Assembly (NCBI RefSeq): GCF_037940415.1
Contig: NZ_CP149798.1
Span: 6,047,001-6,111,000 of the forward strand
Reading direction: 5' to 3'
Source: Streptomyces sp. f51
Lineage (GTDB): Bacteria; Actinomycetota; Actinomycetes; Streptomycetales; Streptomycetaceae
Length of the DNA: 64,000 nt
The translations under genes were made by a program, and so were the position numbers. Positions within the stretch are counted from its first letter, which is position 1. Every line of letters begins with the position of its first letter. Of the stretch, positions 9,994 to 18,402 are shown one piece after another. The notes beneath the pieces are model-generated. The model was not told where the DNA came from. It did not search any database and was given only the letters and a program-made list of their open reading frames with translations.

Positions 9994-10785
9994 CTACGAG
10001 TTGACCTGGTCGGTCACCAGGCTGGAGAACGTCGTCAGGCGGGTGTAGACACCCGGGTAGCCGGCCTCCGCGCAGCCCTCGCCCCAGGACGTGATGCCGG
10101 CCAGCACCCCGTTGACGAGGAGTGGGCCGCCGCTGTCGCCCTGACAGGTGTCCACGCCGCCGTCGGTGTACCCGGCGCAGACCATGTCGGAGGCCACGTA
10201 GTTCTTGCCGTACGAGCTCGCGCAGCTGGAGTCGGACACGATCGGGACGGTCGCGGTGCGCAGCTGGTTGGAGGAGGTGCCGTTCTCCGACGTCGTGCCC
10301 CAGCCCACGATGCGGGCCGTGGTGCCGGCCGCGTACAGGCCGGTGTCCGAACCGGAGACGTACGGCGCCGGGTTGTACGGCATCGGCGTGGACAGGGTCA
10401 GCACGGCCACGTCGTCGCCGTCGGTGGCGTCCGTGTAGTCGGGGTTGATCCAGATCTTGCCGACCTTTCTGACGGTGCCGTCCGTTCCGTTGAGGTACGT
10501 CCTGCCGCCCACCACACGGACGCTGTCGGTCGTCTCGCCCGACATGCAGTGGGCCGCGGTCACGACCTTGTCGGCGGCGACGAGCGTGCCGCCGCAGAAC
10601 TGGTTCTGCCTGGCGTCGGTGATCTGCATCATGAACGGGTAGGCGCCGGTCGTGGTCGTCGTGCCGCCGACGATGGGCTGGGGAACGGCTGCGGCGGAGT
10701 GGGCGCCGAGCAGCGTGGTCGCGGCTGCTGCGGCGGTCGCCGCGCAGACGGCGACGCTCTTCTTGAAGCGGTTGAGCCCGAACAT
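9994..10785 (-). CDS. Secreted trypsin-like serine protease (S1A)
   Basis: 263 aa preproenzyme. A Sec signal peptide (RFKKSVAVC, then an Ala-rich core and AHSAAA) and a very short propeptide lead to the mature N-terminus IVGG. The catalytic triad is visible: His in TAAHC, Asp in DDVAVLTL, Ser in GDSGGP. The Asp six residues before the catalytic Ser (DTCQGDS) is the S1-pocket residue giving trypsin specificity for Arg/Lys. Six cysteines fit three disulfides as in Streptomyces griseus trypsin. Exported to hydrolyse extracellular protein. ATG with AAGGAG 6 bases upstream. Monocistronic. Confidence 0.93.
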   Translation of the reverse strand: MFGLNRFKKSVAVCAATAAAAATTLLGAHSAAAVPQPIVGGTTTTTGAYPFMMQITDARQNQFCGGTLVAADKVVTAAHCMSGETTDSVRVVGGRTYLNGTDGTVRKVGKIWINPDYTDATDGDDVAVLTLSTPMPYNPAPYVSGSDTGLYAAGTTARIVGWGTTSENGTSSNQLRTATVPIVSDSSCASSYGKNYVASDMVCAGYTDGGVDTCQGDSGGPLLVNGVLAGITSWGEGCAEAGYPGVYTRLTTFSSLVTDQVNS

Positions 10786-11166
10786 CGGTCTCCTTGAAAG
10801 TTGCCGGTGGGGGGACGCACGGGTGTCTGTGGGGGGAGTCACGACGCCCCTGGTTGGGGAGTCGCAGGCCCGAGCGAGCGGCACGGCCACACGCTAGGGG
10901 GTGGGACCGCTCTCTCCCAATGGGGGAACCCCCTAGTGGATACGGGGAAGGGAAAACCCTTGCACGTCGCGGGCCGCGTTTGACGGGGGCGCCGTCCGGT
11001 TGGTCCCGGCCAGGGAGCCCCGCCTGTCCGGCGCACGTTCACCCGAAGGAGTCACCCAGCAGCCATACCGCCCCGGACCCGGGCTCTACCGCCGCGGGCC
11101 GGAGCGTCACCGTTGTGGCCCGCAGTCTCACCGGTCCGGCCGCTTTTCCCTGTGAGCCGGGGGGCG
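10786..11166. other. 381-base region upstream of the trypsin gene
   Basis: No gene is supported. It should contain the trypsin promoter (minus strand). The only structure seen is a perfect palindrome GGGGGAACCCCC at 10922-10933, followed by CTAGTGG, about 140 bases from the protease start; it may be an operator but could be chance in GC-rich DNA. The left end next to the LAL stop holds nothing recognisable. Confidence 0.4.
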
Positions 11167-14013
11167 TCAGTCGGGCCTGCGCTCCGCCGCCAGCCGTACG
11201 ATGTCGACGCGCGAGCGGATCCCCAGCTTCCGGTACACCCGGGTGAGCGTGGCCTCCACGGTCTTGACGCTGATGAACAGGCGCCCGGCGATCTCGCGGT
11301 TGGTGGCGCCCTCCATGACCAGCGCGGCGACCTGGCGTTCGGTGGCCGCGAGGCTGTCGAGGGCGGCGGGGGCCAGGGGCGGCGCGGCGGGCGGGAGCGC
11401 GGCCGCCGACTCCACCTGCCGCAGCCAGGGCAGCGCGCGGCACCTGCGGAACAGCCGGGCCGCCTCGTCGTAGGCGGTGGGCCCCGGCAGGCCGGTGCCT
11501 CCCGCCCGGACGCCCGGGGCCGTGGGCAGGGTGCGCAGCCCGGCGAGGGCGTACGCGGCCCTGGCCTCCTCCAGGCCGTAGCCCAGCTTGCCGAGCCGGT
11601 CCTGCGCGGAGGCCAACTGGCGCTCTGCCGGACCCTGTTCGCCGCGCGCGGCCCGGACAAGGGCCTCGGCGCGGTCGAGCACGGCGAGCACGCTCTCGCG
11701 TTCCAGCCGCAGTGCGCGCCTGCGGGTCACGTCGATGACGTCCTGCGCCTCCGCGGTCTCGCCGATCCGCACCAGCGCCTCGGCGAGGTCCCCGTGCCAC
11801 CGGCCGCGGGCCGGGTCGATGACGCCCAGCGCCTCCTCCAGCTCCCGGACCCGGCGCAGCGAGCGGACCGCGGCCGACGCGTCCCCGGCGACCAGCTCCG
11901 CGTGCCCGAGGGCGCCCAGGGCACGCGAGAGATACACCATGTCGCCGTCCTCCTCGGCGCGGTCCACGGCCTCGTGGGCGAGTGCGAGCGCCCGGTCCAC
12001 GTCACCGCCGGCCGCCTCGGCGAGCGAGGTGAACATGGCGGTGGCCGCCTCGCCGATGCCGGTGTCGCGGGCCAGCCGCAGGCTCTCGCGGGCCAGGTCG
12101 AGGGCCCGGCCGCAGTGACCGGAGCGCAGTTCGGTCTCGGCGAGGCCGCGCAGGAAGTGCAGTTCGCTCTCGACCATCCCGCGCCGCTGCACCTCGCGCA
12201 GCAGCGCGGTGATGGCTGTACGGGCCTCGGCGAGCCGGTCGCCCATGATGAGCCAGCGGAAACGGGCGGCGCCGGCGCCGTTGTGGTCGCAGGCGACTCG
12301 CGGGTCCTGCGGCTCGCGCATCGCCCGCTGGATCGTCGAGGGCGCGTCCGGATGCCCCATCAGGGTCTCCATCTGCGCCTGGAAGCCGAGCGCGAGGAGT
12401 TCGGTGCGCCGGTCCCCGGCGCGTGCCGCGAGCCGCGCGGCCCGGGCGGCCTCCTCACGGGCCTTGGTCATCTCGCCGTCCATCAGCAGGGCGCGCCAGC
12501 CGAGCTGGTAGCGGACGAGGGCGACCAGACCGGGGTCGTCGCCCGCGTCGGCGAGCGCCTGCGGGAAGACGGCGTCGATCTCGGCCATGGCCTGGCCGGC
12601 CGAGTCGACGACGACCATCCAGGCCCGGACCCGTTCGGCGGGGGTGGTGGCTCGTGCCAGTACCTGGCGGGCGATGTCCCGGGCGAGGTCGGTCTCCCCG
12701 GCCGTCAGGGCGTCCTCCGCTGCCTGAAGACGCCGTTCGTCGGAGCTGGGCCGGGTGTCCGCCGGTGTGTGGCGGGCGGCGAGCAGCCCGAGCCCGACGG
12801 CGACGGAGGGGGCGCCGCGGTCCCGGGCGGCGGCCGCCGCCTCGCCGAGCCGGGCGGCCACAGCGGGGTCCGTGCCGATGGTGGCCAGTGCCAGATGCCG
12901 GGCCCGCTCGATGGGATCGGAGGCGGCGCGTGACAGGGCGGAGTGCGCGGCCCGGCGCTCCTGCGCGTCGGCCTCGGCGTACAGGGCGGCCGAGACCAGG
13001 GGGTGCGCGAACCGGATGCCGGGTGCGTCGCGTTCGGTGGCCAGGAGTCCGAGCGCGGCGGCCGAGGCGGTCTCCGCCTCCGCGTTCTCCCGGCCCGCCG
13101 CGTGCAGCAGGGCCAGGGTCGGGCGGGCTCCCGCGCTCGCCACCAGCAGGGTGCGGCGGGCCTCGGCGGACAGCATGTCCAGCCGGCTGAGGACGAGCGC
13201 GCGCAGCGACGTCGGCACGGGGAGCGGCTCGCCCGGGCTCGGCCGGGTCGGGGACTCGGCGAGCGCGCGGCCCAGCTCCAGCGCGAAGAGCGGATTGCCG
13301 CCGCTGGTGCGGTGGATGTCCCGCACGGTGGAGCGGGGCAGCCCGGTGTACCCGCGCTGTGCGAGGAGTTCGGCGACCTGGGCGCGGGCCAGCGGGGCGA
13401 GCCGCAGGGCCAGTGTCTCCGGCACGGACGCGCGCAGGAAACGGTCGTGGTCCTGTGCCTGCGGCTCGGTCTCCGTACGGACCGCGCACAGCATGCGCAC
13501 CGGGGTGCCGCCGAGCCTGCGGGCGGCGAAGCCGAGGAGTTCGGCGCTGGCCGGGTCGAGCCACTGGAGGTCGTCCGCGACGATCAGCACGGGACCCCGC
13601 GCGGCCAGGGCGCGGAACGCCGAGAGGACCGCGAGCCGCAGCGCCAGGCCGTCCCGCTGGAGGGTGGACTCGCCGCGGCCGGTGAGCGCCGACTCCAGGG
13701 CGGTGCGCTGCGGGGCGGGCAGGCGGTCGGCTATCTCGTCGACGACCAGACCGAGGAGGTCGGCCAGGGCCAGGAAGGGGAGATGGGATTCGGACTCGGT
13801 GGCCGAGCAACGCAAGACGGTCCGCGCCGATTCGGCGTATTCGGCGGCCAGCGCCCGCAGGACGGTCGACTTTCCTATTCCCGCCGGTCCGTGCACGAGC
13901 ACACTGCCGCCGCCGGAGAGCTGCTCGCGTGCCCCCGCGAAGAGTTCCTCCCGGCCGATGACCAGCTCGGGGCGCGGTCGGGCAGGTTCCTTGAAGTCCC
14001 CTCGCACGGTCAC
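11167..14013 (-). CDS. Large ATP-binding LuxR (LAL) transcriptional regulator
   Basis: 948 aa from a GTG at 14013, which has GAGGGG 5 bases upstream; an AT-rich stretch containing TAATAT (complement of 14043-14048) about 30 bases before it could be the -10 element, supporting this start over the 979-codon frame that begins inside the AT-rich region. N-terminal AAA/NB-ARC-like ATPase with Walker A GPAGIGKST and Walker B VLIVADDLQWLD, a long TPR-like helical middle and a C-terminal LuxR helix-turn-helix (LAATERQVAALVMEG, TNREIAGRLFISVKTVE). LAL proteins bind inducers through the TPR part and activate pathway genes in an ATP-dependent way. Same orientation as the GAF-LuxR gene behind it. Target unknown; the nearby acyl-CoA ligases or trypsin are candidates. 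Confidence 0.9.
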   Translation of the reverse strand: MTVRGDFKEPARPRPELVIGREELFAGAREQLSGGGSVLVHGPAGIGKSTVLRALAAEYAESARTVLRCSATESESHLPFLALADLLGLVVDEIADRLPAPQRTALESALTGRGESTLQRDGLALRLAVLSAFRALAARGPVLIVADDLQWLDPASAELLGFAARRLGGTPVRMLCAVRTETEPQAQDHDRFLRASVPETLALRLAPLARAQVAELLAQRGYTGLPRSTVRDIHRTSGGNPLFALELGRALAESPTRPSPGEPLPVPTSLRALVLSRLDMLSAEARRTLLVASAGARPTLALLHAAGRENAEAETASAAALGLLATERDAPGIRFAHPLVSAALYAEADAQERRAAHSALSRAASDPIERARHLALATIGTDPAVAARLGEAAAAARDRGAPSVAVGLGLLAARHTPADTRPSSDERRLQAAEDALTAGETDLARDIARQVLARATTPAERVRAWMVVVDSAGQAMAEIDAVFPQALADAGDDPGLVALVRYQLGWRALLMDGEMTKAREEAARAARLAARAGDRRTELLALGFQAQMETLMGHPDAPSTIQRAMREPQDPRVACDHNGAGAARFRWLIMGDRLAEARTAITALLREVQRRGMVESELHFLRGLAETELRSGHCGRALDLARESLRLARDTGIGEAATAMFTSLAEAAGGDVDRALALAHEAVDRAEEDGDMVYLSRALGALGHAELVAGDASAAVRSLRRVRELEEALGVIDPARGRWHGDLAEALVRIGETAEAQDVIDVTRRRALRLERESVLAVLDRAEALVRAARGEQGPAERQLASAQDRLGKLGYGLEEARAAYALAGLRTLPTAPGVRAGGTGLPGPTAYDEAARLFRRCRALPWLRQVESAAALPPAAPPLAPAALDSLAATERQVAALVMEGATNREIAGRLFISVKTVEATLTRVYRKLGIRSRVDIVRLAAERRPD

Positions 14014-14164
14014 CGCTCCCCTCGTGTGTCGTGTCCTGGCCAATATTAGGCAAGGTCTCTTTGAATTTCGGACAGTCCGGGTGGTGAGGGAAATAACAGA
14101 TGTCACACATACGTCATTTCACGGTCCGGACGATTGAATGAAGGGTGCCGAAGCGGTCGGTGCG

Positions 14165-15016
14165 CTAAGGCAGCACCCCGGCCCGGCGCGCGGCGACGAC
14201 CGCCTCCAGACGGGTGTGCGCGCCGAGCCTGCGCATCGCCGACCGCAGATACCCCTTCACCGTCTCCGGACGCAGTCCGAGCCGCTCGGCGGCGGCCGCG
14301 TTGGTCGCGCCCGCCGCGACACAGGCGAGCACGTCCACCTCGCGCGGGGACAGTCCCACCGCGCGCGGCACCGGCTGCGGCGGAGCCGCCGCCCCGGCCA
14401 GCCGGCCGCACACCGAGAGCAGTTCGGCCCGCAGCCCCGGGTCGGCGATCCGCGGCGCCAGCGCCCGCAGGGTCCCGTGCGCCTCGCGCACCTCCTCCCA
14501 GGCCGCATCGCCCGCCGCTCCCCGAGCCGGCCCGGGCTCGCGGACGGCGCCCAGCAGTTCACGGGCCGCGTCCCGGACGACGAGGGCCTGCTCCACGTCC
14601 CGGGCCGCCTCGACGGCCGCGCCCAGCGTGCGGTCGCCCAGCGGCTGGGCCGTCCGCAGGGCGCCGTAGAGCACACCGCGCACCCGGCGCCGTACGACGA
14701 CGGGAACCGCGAGCACCGAACACAGCCCCTCCGCCGCCACCGCCGTGTCGTACTCGTGGCTGATCTGCCGCGAGGACTCGTAGTCGCTCACCGCGCAGGG
14801 CCGGGCGAGGGCCACCGCCTTGCCGCCCAGACCGTTGCCCGAGGACACCGCGAGCGCGCTCAGCGCGGGGGTCGCCGTGCCGCTCAACTCGCTGATGCGC
14901 ACCAGCCGGCCGCCGGGCTCGACCAGCCCGCCGAAGGCCACGGGCAGCCCCGTGGCACGCCGCAGCCGCACCAGCGCGGTCCGCACTTCCACCGACTCCG
15001 CCGTGTCCGCCGCCAC
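14165..15016 (-). CDS. GAF-domain LuxR-family regulator
   Basis: 283 aa. The N-terminal 130 residues form a GAF-like sensor (FGGLVEPGGRLVRISELSG, GLGGKAVALARPCAVSDY, VLAVPVVVRRRVRGVLYG); the C-terminus is a LuxR helix-turn-helix (LSPREVDVLACVAAG, NAAAAERLGLRPETVKGYL). Helix-turn-helix regulators of this type sit beside aromatic or fatty acid CoA ligase genes and may sense an acyl or aromatic ligand. GTG start at 15016 with AAGGGA 9 bases upstream. Divergent from the two acyl-CoA ligase genes across a 102-base gap, so it probably controls them. Confidence 0.85.
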   Translation of the reverse strand: MAADTAESVEVRTALVRLRRATGLPVAFGGLVEPGGRLVRISELSGTATPALSALAVSSGNGLGGKAVALARPCAVSDYESSRQISHEYDTAVAAEGLCSVLAVPVVVRRRVRGVLYGALRTAQPLGDRTLGAAVEAARDVEQALVVRDAARELLGAVREPGPARGAAGDAAWEEVREAHGTLRALAPRIADPGLRAELLSVCGRLAGAAAPPQPVPRAVGLSPREVDVLACVAAGATNAAAAERLGLRPETVKGYLRSAMRRLGAHTRLEAVVAARRAGVLP

Positions 15017-15039
15017 CTGCTCGTCCCTTCATCGCGGGG

Positions 15040-15058
15040 CACCCCCCGTTCGGGGGTG
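15040..15058. promoter_or_regulatory. Inverted repeat in LuxR/acyl-CoA ligase divergent promoter
   Basis: CACCCCC (15040-15046), 5-base spacer, GGGGGTG (15052-15058), between the divergent regulator and ligase genes. Possible operator for the LuxR regulator; could also be the regulator's leader hairpin. Confidence 0.4.
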
Positions 15059-15118
15059 GTGAGACCTGCATCACGGAATACACGATGGTAGGCGGCGGTC
15101 CGGCAACGAGGAGGACAC

Positions 15119-16798
15119 ATGACGGCGACAACGGGCGGGGCGGGGGAGTTCCGTGCCGCACGGGACTTCCTGCTGGAGCACCGGGCGGACTACACCAGGG
15201 CCTACGAGGGCTTCAGCTGGCCCCGCCCGGAGCACTTCAACTGGGCCCTCGACTGGTTCGACGCCATCGCGCGGGACAACGACCGCACCGCCCTTCACAT
15301 CGTGGAGGAGGACGGCGAGAGTGTCGAGGTCTCCTTCGCCGCGATGTCCGAGCGCTCGAACCGGGTCGCCAACTGGCTGCGCGAGCGGGGCGTACGGGCC
15401 GAGGACCGCGTCCTCGTCATGCTCGGCAACCAGGTCGAGCTGTGGGAGACGGCGCTGGCCGCGATGAAACTGCGCGCCGTCGTCATCCCGGCCACCCCGC
15501 TGCTCGGCCCCGCCGACCTGGCCGACCGGGTCGAGCGCGGCCGGGTGCGGCACGTCCTCGTACGGGCCGAGGACACCGCCAAGTTCGACGCGGTGCCCGG
15601 CGACTACACCCGGATCACGGTCGGGGGCGCCCGCCCCGGCTGGCACGCGTACGAGGGGACGGCCGCCGCCGACGCAGCCTTCGAGCCCGACGGCCCCACC
15701 CACGCCGACGACCCCCTGATGCTCTACTTCACCTCGGGCACCACCGCCCGGCCCAAGCTGGTGGAGCACACCCACGTCTCGTACCCGATCGGCCACCTGG
15801 CCACCATGTACTGGATCGGGCTCCGGCCAGGGGACGTGCATCTGAACATCTCCTCACCCGGCTGGGCCAAGCACGCCTGGTCCAACCTCTTCGCGCCGTG
15901 GAACGCGGAGGCGACCGTGTTCCTCTACAACTACACCCGCTTCGACGCGGGCCGGCTGATGGCGGAGATGGACCGGGCCGGGGTGACCACCTTCTGCGCC
16001 CCGCCGACCGTGTGGCGCATGCTCATCCAGGCCGACCTCGACCAGCTGCGGACCCCGCCGCGCGAGGTCGTCGCCGCGGGCGAGCCGCTGAACCCCGAGG
16101 TGATCGAGCAGGTCAGGCGTGCCTGGGACGTCACCATCCGGGACGGCTTCGGCCAGACGGAGACCGCCGTCCAGGTGTCCAACAGCCCAGGACAGCAGCT
16201 CAAGACCGGCTCCATGGGCCGCCCGAGCCCCGGCTTCCGCGTCGAACTGCTCGACCCGGTCTCGGGTGCGCCCGGCGCCTCGGAGGGCGAGATCTGCCTC
16301 GACCTGTCCGAACGCCCGGTGGGCCTGATGACCGGCTACCACGGCGACCCCGACCGGACGGCCGAGGCGATGGCGGGCGGCTACTACCGCACCGGGGACA
16401 TCGGCTCGCGCGACGACGACGGCTACATCACCTACGTGGGCCGCGCCGACGACGTGTTCAAGGCATCCGACTACAAGATCTCGCCCTTCGAGCTGGAGAG
16501 CGCGCTCCTGGAGCACGAGGCGGTCGCCGAGGCCGCCGTGGTCCCTGCCCCGGACGAGCTGCGCCTCGCCGTCCCGAAGGCCTACGTCGTCCTCGCCGCC
16601 GGGTACGAGCCGGGACCCGACACCGCCAAGATCCTCTTCGAGCACGCGCGCTCGGTCCTCTCGCCGTACAAGCGCATCCGCCGGCTGGAGTTCGGCGAGC
16701 TGCCCAAGACCGTCTCCGGCAAGATCCGCCGGATCGAGCTGCGCGAGGCCACAGCCGCCGGCTCGGACGCCGAGTACCGTGAGGAGGACTTCCGGTGA
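15119..16798 (+). CDS. Acyl-CoA/aryl-CoA synthetase (AMP-binding, ACSM/benzoate-CoA ligase-like)
   Basis: 559 aa adenylate-forming enzyme. Core motifs: P-loop YFTSGTTARPKLVEH, A5 region DGFGQTETA, A7 YRTGDIGSRDDDGYITYVGR, A8 DDVFKASDYKISPFELES, and the catalytic lysine in KTVSGKIRR (A10). N-terminal WPRPEHFNWALDWFD resembles medium-chain acyl-CoA synthetases and benzoate-CoA ligases. It would activate a carboxylic acid as acyl-AMP and transfer it to CoA. GAGGAGG lies 5 bases before the ATG. It overlaps the next ligase by 4 bases (GTGA), giving a coupled two-ligase operon. Substrate not determinable from sequence. Confidence 0.88.
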   Translation: MTATTGGAGEFRAARDFLLEHRADYTRAYEGFSWPRPEHFNWALDWFDAIARDNDRTALHIVEEDGESVEVSFAAMSERSNRVANWLRERGVRAEDRVLVMLGNQVELWETALAAMKLRAVVIPATPLLGPADLADRVERGRVRHVLVRAEDTAKFDAVPGDYTRITVGGARPGWHAYEGTAAADAAFEPDGPTHADDPLMLYFTSGTTARPKLVEHTHVSYPIGHLATMYWIGLRPGDVHLNISSPGWAKHAWSNLFAPWNAEATVFLYNYTRFDAGRLMAEMDRAGVTTFCAPPTVWRMLIQADLDQLRTPPREVVAAGEPLNPEVIEQVRRAWDVTIRDGFGQTETAVQVSNSPGQQLKTGSMGRPSPGFRVELLDPVSGAPGASEGEICLDLSERPVGLMTGYHGDPDRTAEAMAGGYYRTGDIGSRDDDGYITYVGRADDVFKASDYKISPFELESALLEHEAVAEAAVVPAPDELRLAVPKAYVVLAAGYEPGPDTAKILFEHARSVLSPYKRIRRLEFGELPKTVSGKIRRIELREATAAGSDAEYREEDFR

Positions 16799-18402
16799 GT
16801 GAACTGTCGTACGCGCACGGGACGGGCGGCACGGCGCTGCTCGGCGACACCATCGGGGCCAACCTCGACCGGGCCGTCGCCGCCTGGCCGGAGCGGGAGG
16901 CACTGGTCGACGTGCCCTCGGGCCGGCGCTGGACCTACGCGCAATTCGGTGCCGCCGTGGACGAGTTGGCGTGCGCGCTGCTCGCCTCCGGCGTCGCCAG
17001 GGGCGACCGGGTGGGCATCTGGGCGGTCAACTGCCCGGAGTGGGTGCTCGTCCAGTACGCCACCGCCCGTGTCGGCGCGGTCATGGTGAACATCAACCCG
17101 GCCTACCGCACCCACGAGGTCGAGTACGTCCTGAACCAGGCCGGGATCTCGCTGCTCTTCGCCTCCCTGAGCCACAAGAGCAGTGACTACCGGGCGATGG
17201 TCGAGGAAGTCCGCGGCAGATGCCCGGCGTTGAGGGAGACCGTCTACATCGGCGACCCGGGCTGGGACGCGCTGCTCAGGCGCGGAACCCCCGATCTGTC
17301 CGAGGAGTTGCGGGCCCGGGGGAGCGAACTGTCCTGCGACGACCCGATCAACATCCAGTACACCTCGGGCACGACGGGCTTCCCCAAGGGGGCCACGCTC
17401 TCCCACCACAACATCCTCAACAACGGCTATTTCGTGGGTGAGTTGATCGCCTACTCGGAACAGGACCGGGTCTGCGTCCCGGTGCCGTTCTACCACTGCT
17501 TCGGCATGGTGATGGGAAACCTGGCCGCCACCTCGCACGGCGCGTGCATCGTCGTCCCGGCCCCGTCGTTCGACCCGGCGGCGACGCTCGGGGCCGTGCA
17601 GCAGGAGCGGTGCACCTCGCTCTACGGCGTGCCCACCATGTTCATCGCGGAGCTGAACCTCCCCGACTTCGCGTCGTACGACCTGTCCACCCTGCGCACC
17701 GGCATCATGGCGGGCTCGCCCTGCCCGGTCGAGGTGATGAAACGGGTGGTCGCCGAGATGCACATGGAGGAGGTCTCCATCTGTTACGGCATGACGGAGA
17801 CCTCGCCCGTCTCGCTCCAGACCCGCCGGGACGACGACCTCGAACACCGCACGGGCACCGTCGGCCGGGTCCTGCCGCACCTGGAGGTGAAGGTCGTCGA
17901 CCCGGTGGACGGGGTGACCGTGCCGCGCGGCACCGCCGGGGAGCTGTGCACCCGCGGATACAGCGTGATGCTCGGCTACTGGAACGAGCCGGAGAAGACC
18001 GCCGAGGCCGTCGACGCGGGACGGTGGATGCACACGGGCGACCTGGCCGTGATGCGCGAGGACGGCTACGTCGAGATCGTCGGCCGCATCAAGGACATGA
18101 TCATCCGGGGCGGCGAGAACATCTACCCGCGCGAGATCGAGGAGTTCCTCTACGCCCATCCGAAGATCGCCGACGTCCAGGTGGTCGGCGTCCCGCACGA
18201 GCGCTACGGCGAGGAGGTGCTCGCCTGCGTCATCCCGCGCGATCCGGCGGACCCGCTCACGCTGGACGAGCTGCGCGCCTTCTGCGAGGGCAGGCTCGCC
18301 CACTACAAGATCCCGAGCAGGCTGCGGATCCTGGAGACCTTCCCGATGACGGTCTCGGGGAAGGTGCGGAAGATCGAACTGCGGGAGACCTACGCGGAGT
18401 AG
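16795..18402 (+). CDS. Long/medium-chain fatty acyl-CoA synthetase (FadD-like)
   Basis: 535 aa, AMP-binding family. P-loop IQYTSGTTGFPKGATLSHHN, YGMTETSP, MHTGDLAVMREDGYVEIVGR, KDMIIRGGENIYPREIEEF and C-terminal catalytic lysine in TVSGKVRKIEL are all intact. The RGGENIYP form of A8 is typical of fatty-acid and methylmalonate-type ligases. GTG start inside the stop of the upstream ligase. Together with that gene it may handle two different acids of one catabolic route governed by the divergent LuxR protein. Its last 13 bases overlap the convergent zinc-ribbon gene. Confidence 0.88.
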   Translation: MSELSYAHGTGGTALLGDTIGANLDRAVAAWPEREALVDVPSGRRWTYAQFGAAVDELACALLASGVARGDRVGIWAVNCPEWVLVQYATARVGAVMVNINPAYRTHEVEYVLNQAGISLLFASLSHKSSDYRAMVEEVRGRCPALRETVYIGDPGWDALLRRGTPDLSEELRARGSELSCDDPINIQYTSGTTGFPKGATLSHHNILNNGYFVGELIAYSEQDRVCVPVPFYHCFGMVMGNLAATSHGACIVVPAPSFDPAATLGAVQQERCTSLYGVPTMFIAELNLPDFASYDLSTLRTGIMAGSPCPVEVMKRVVAEMHMEEVSICYGMTETSPVSLQTRRDDDLEHRTGTVGRVLPHLEVKVVDPVDGVTVPRGTAGELCTRGYSVMLGYWNEPEKTAEAVDAGRWMHTGDLAVMREDGYVEIVGRIKDMIIRGGENIYPREIEEFLYAHPKIADVQVVGVPHERYGEEVLACVIPRDPADPLTLDELRAFCEGRLAHYKIPSRLRILETFPMTVSGKVRKIELRETYAE

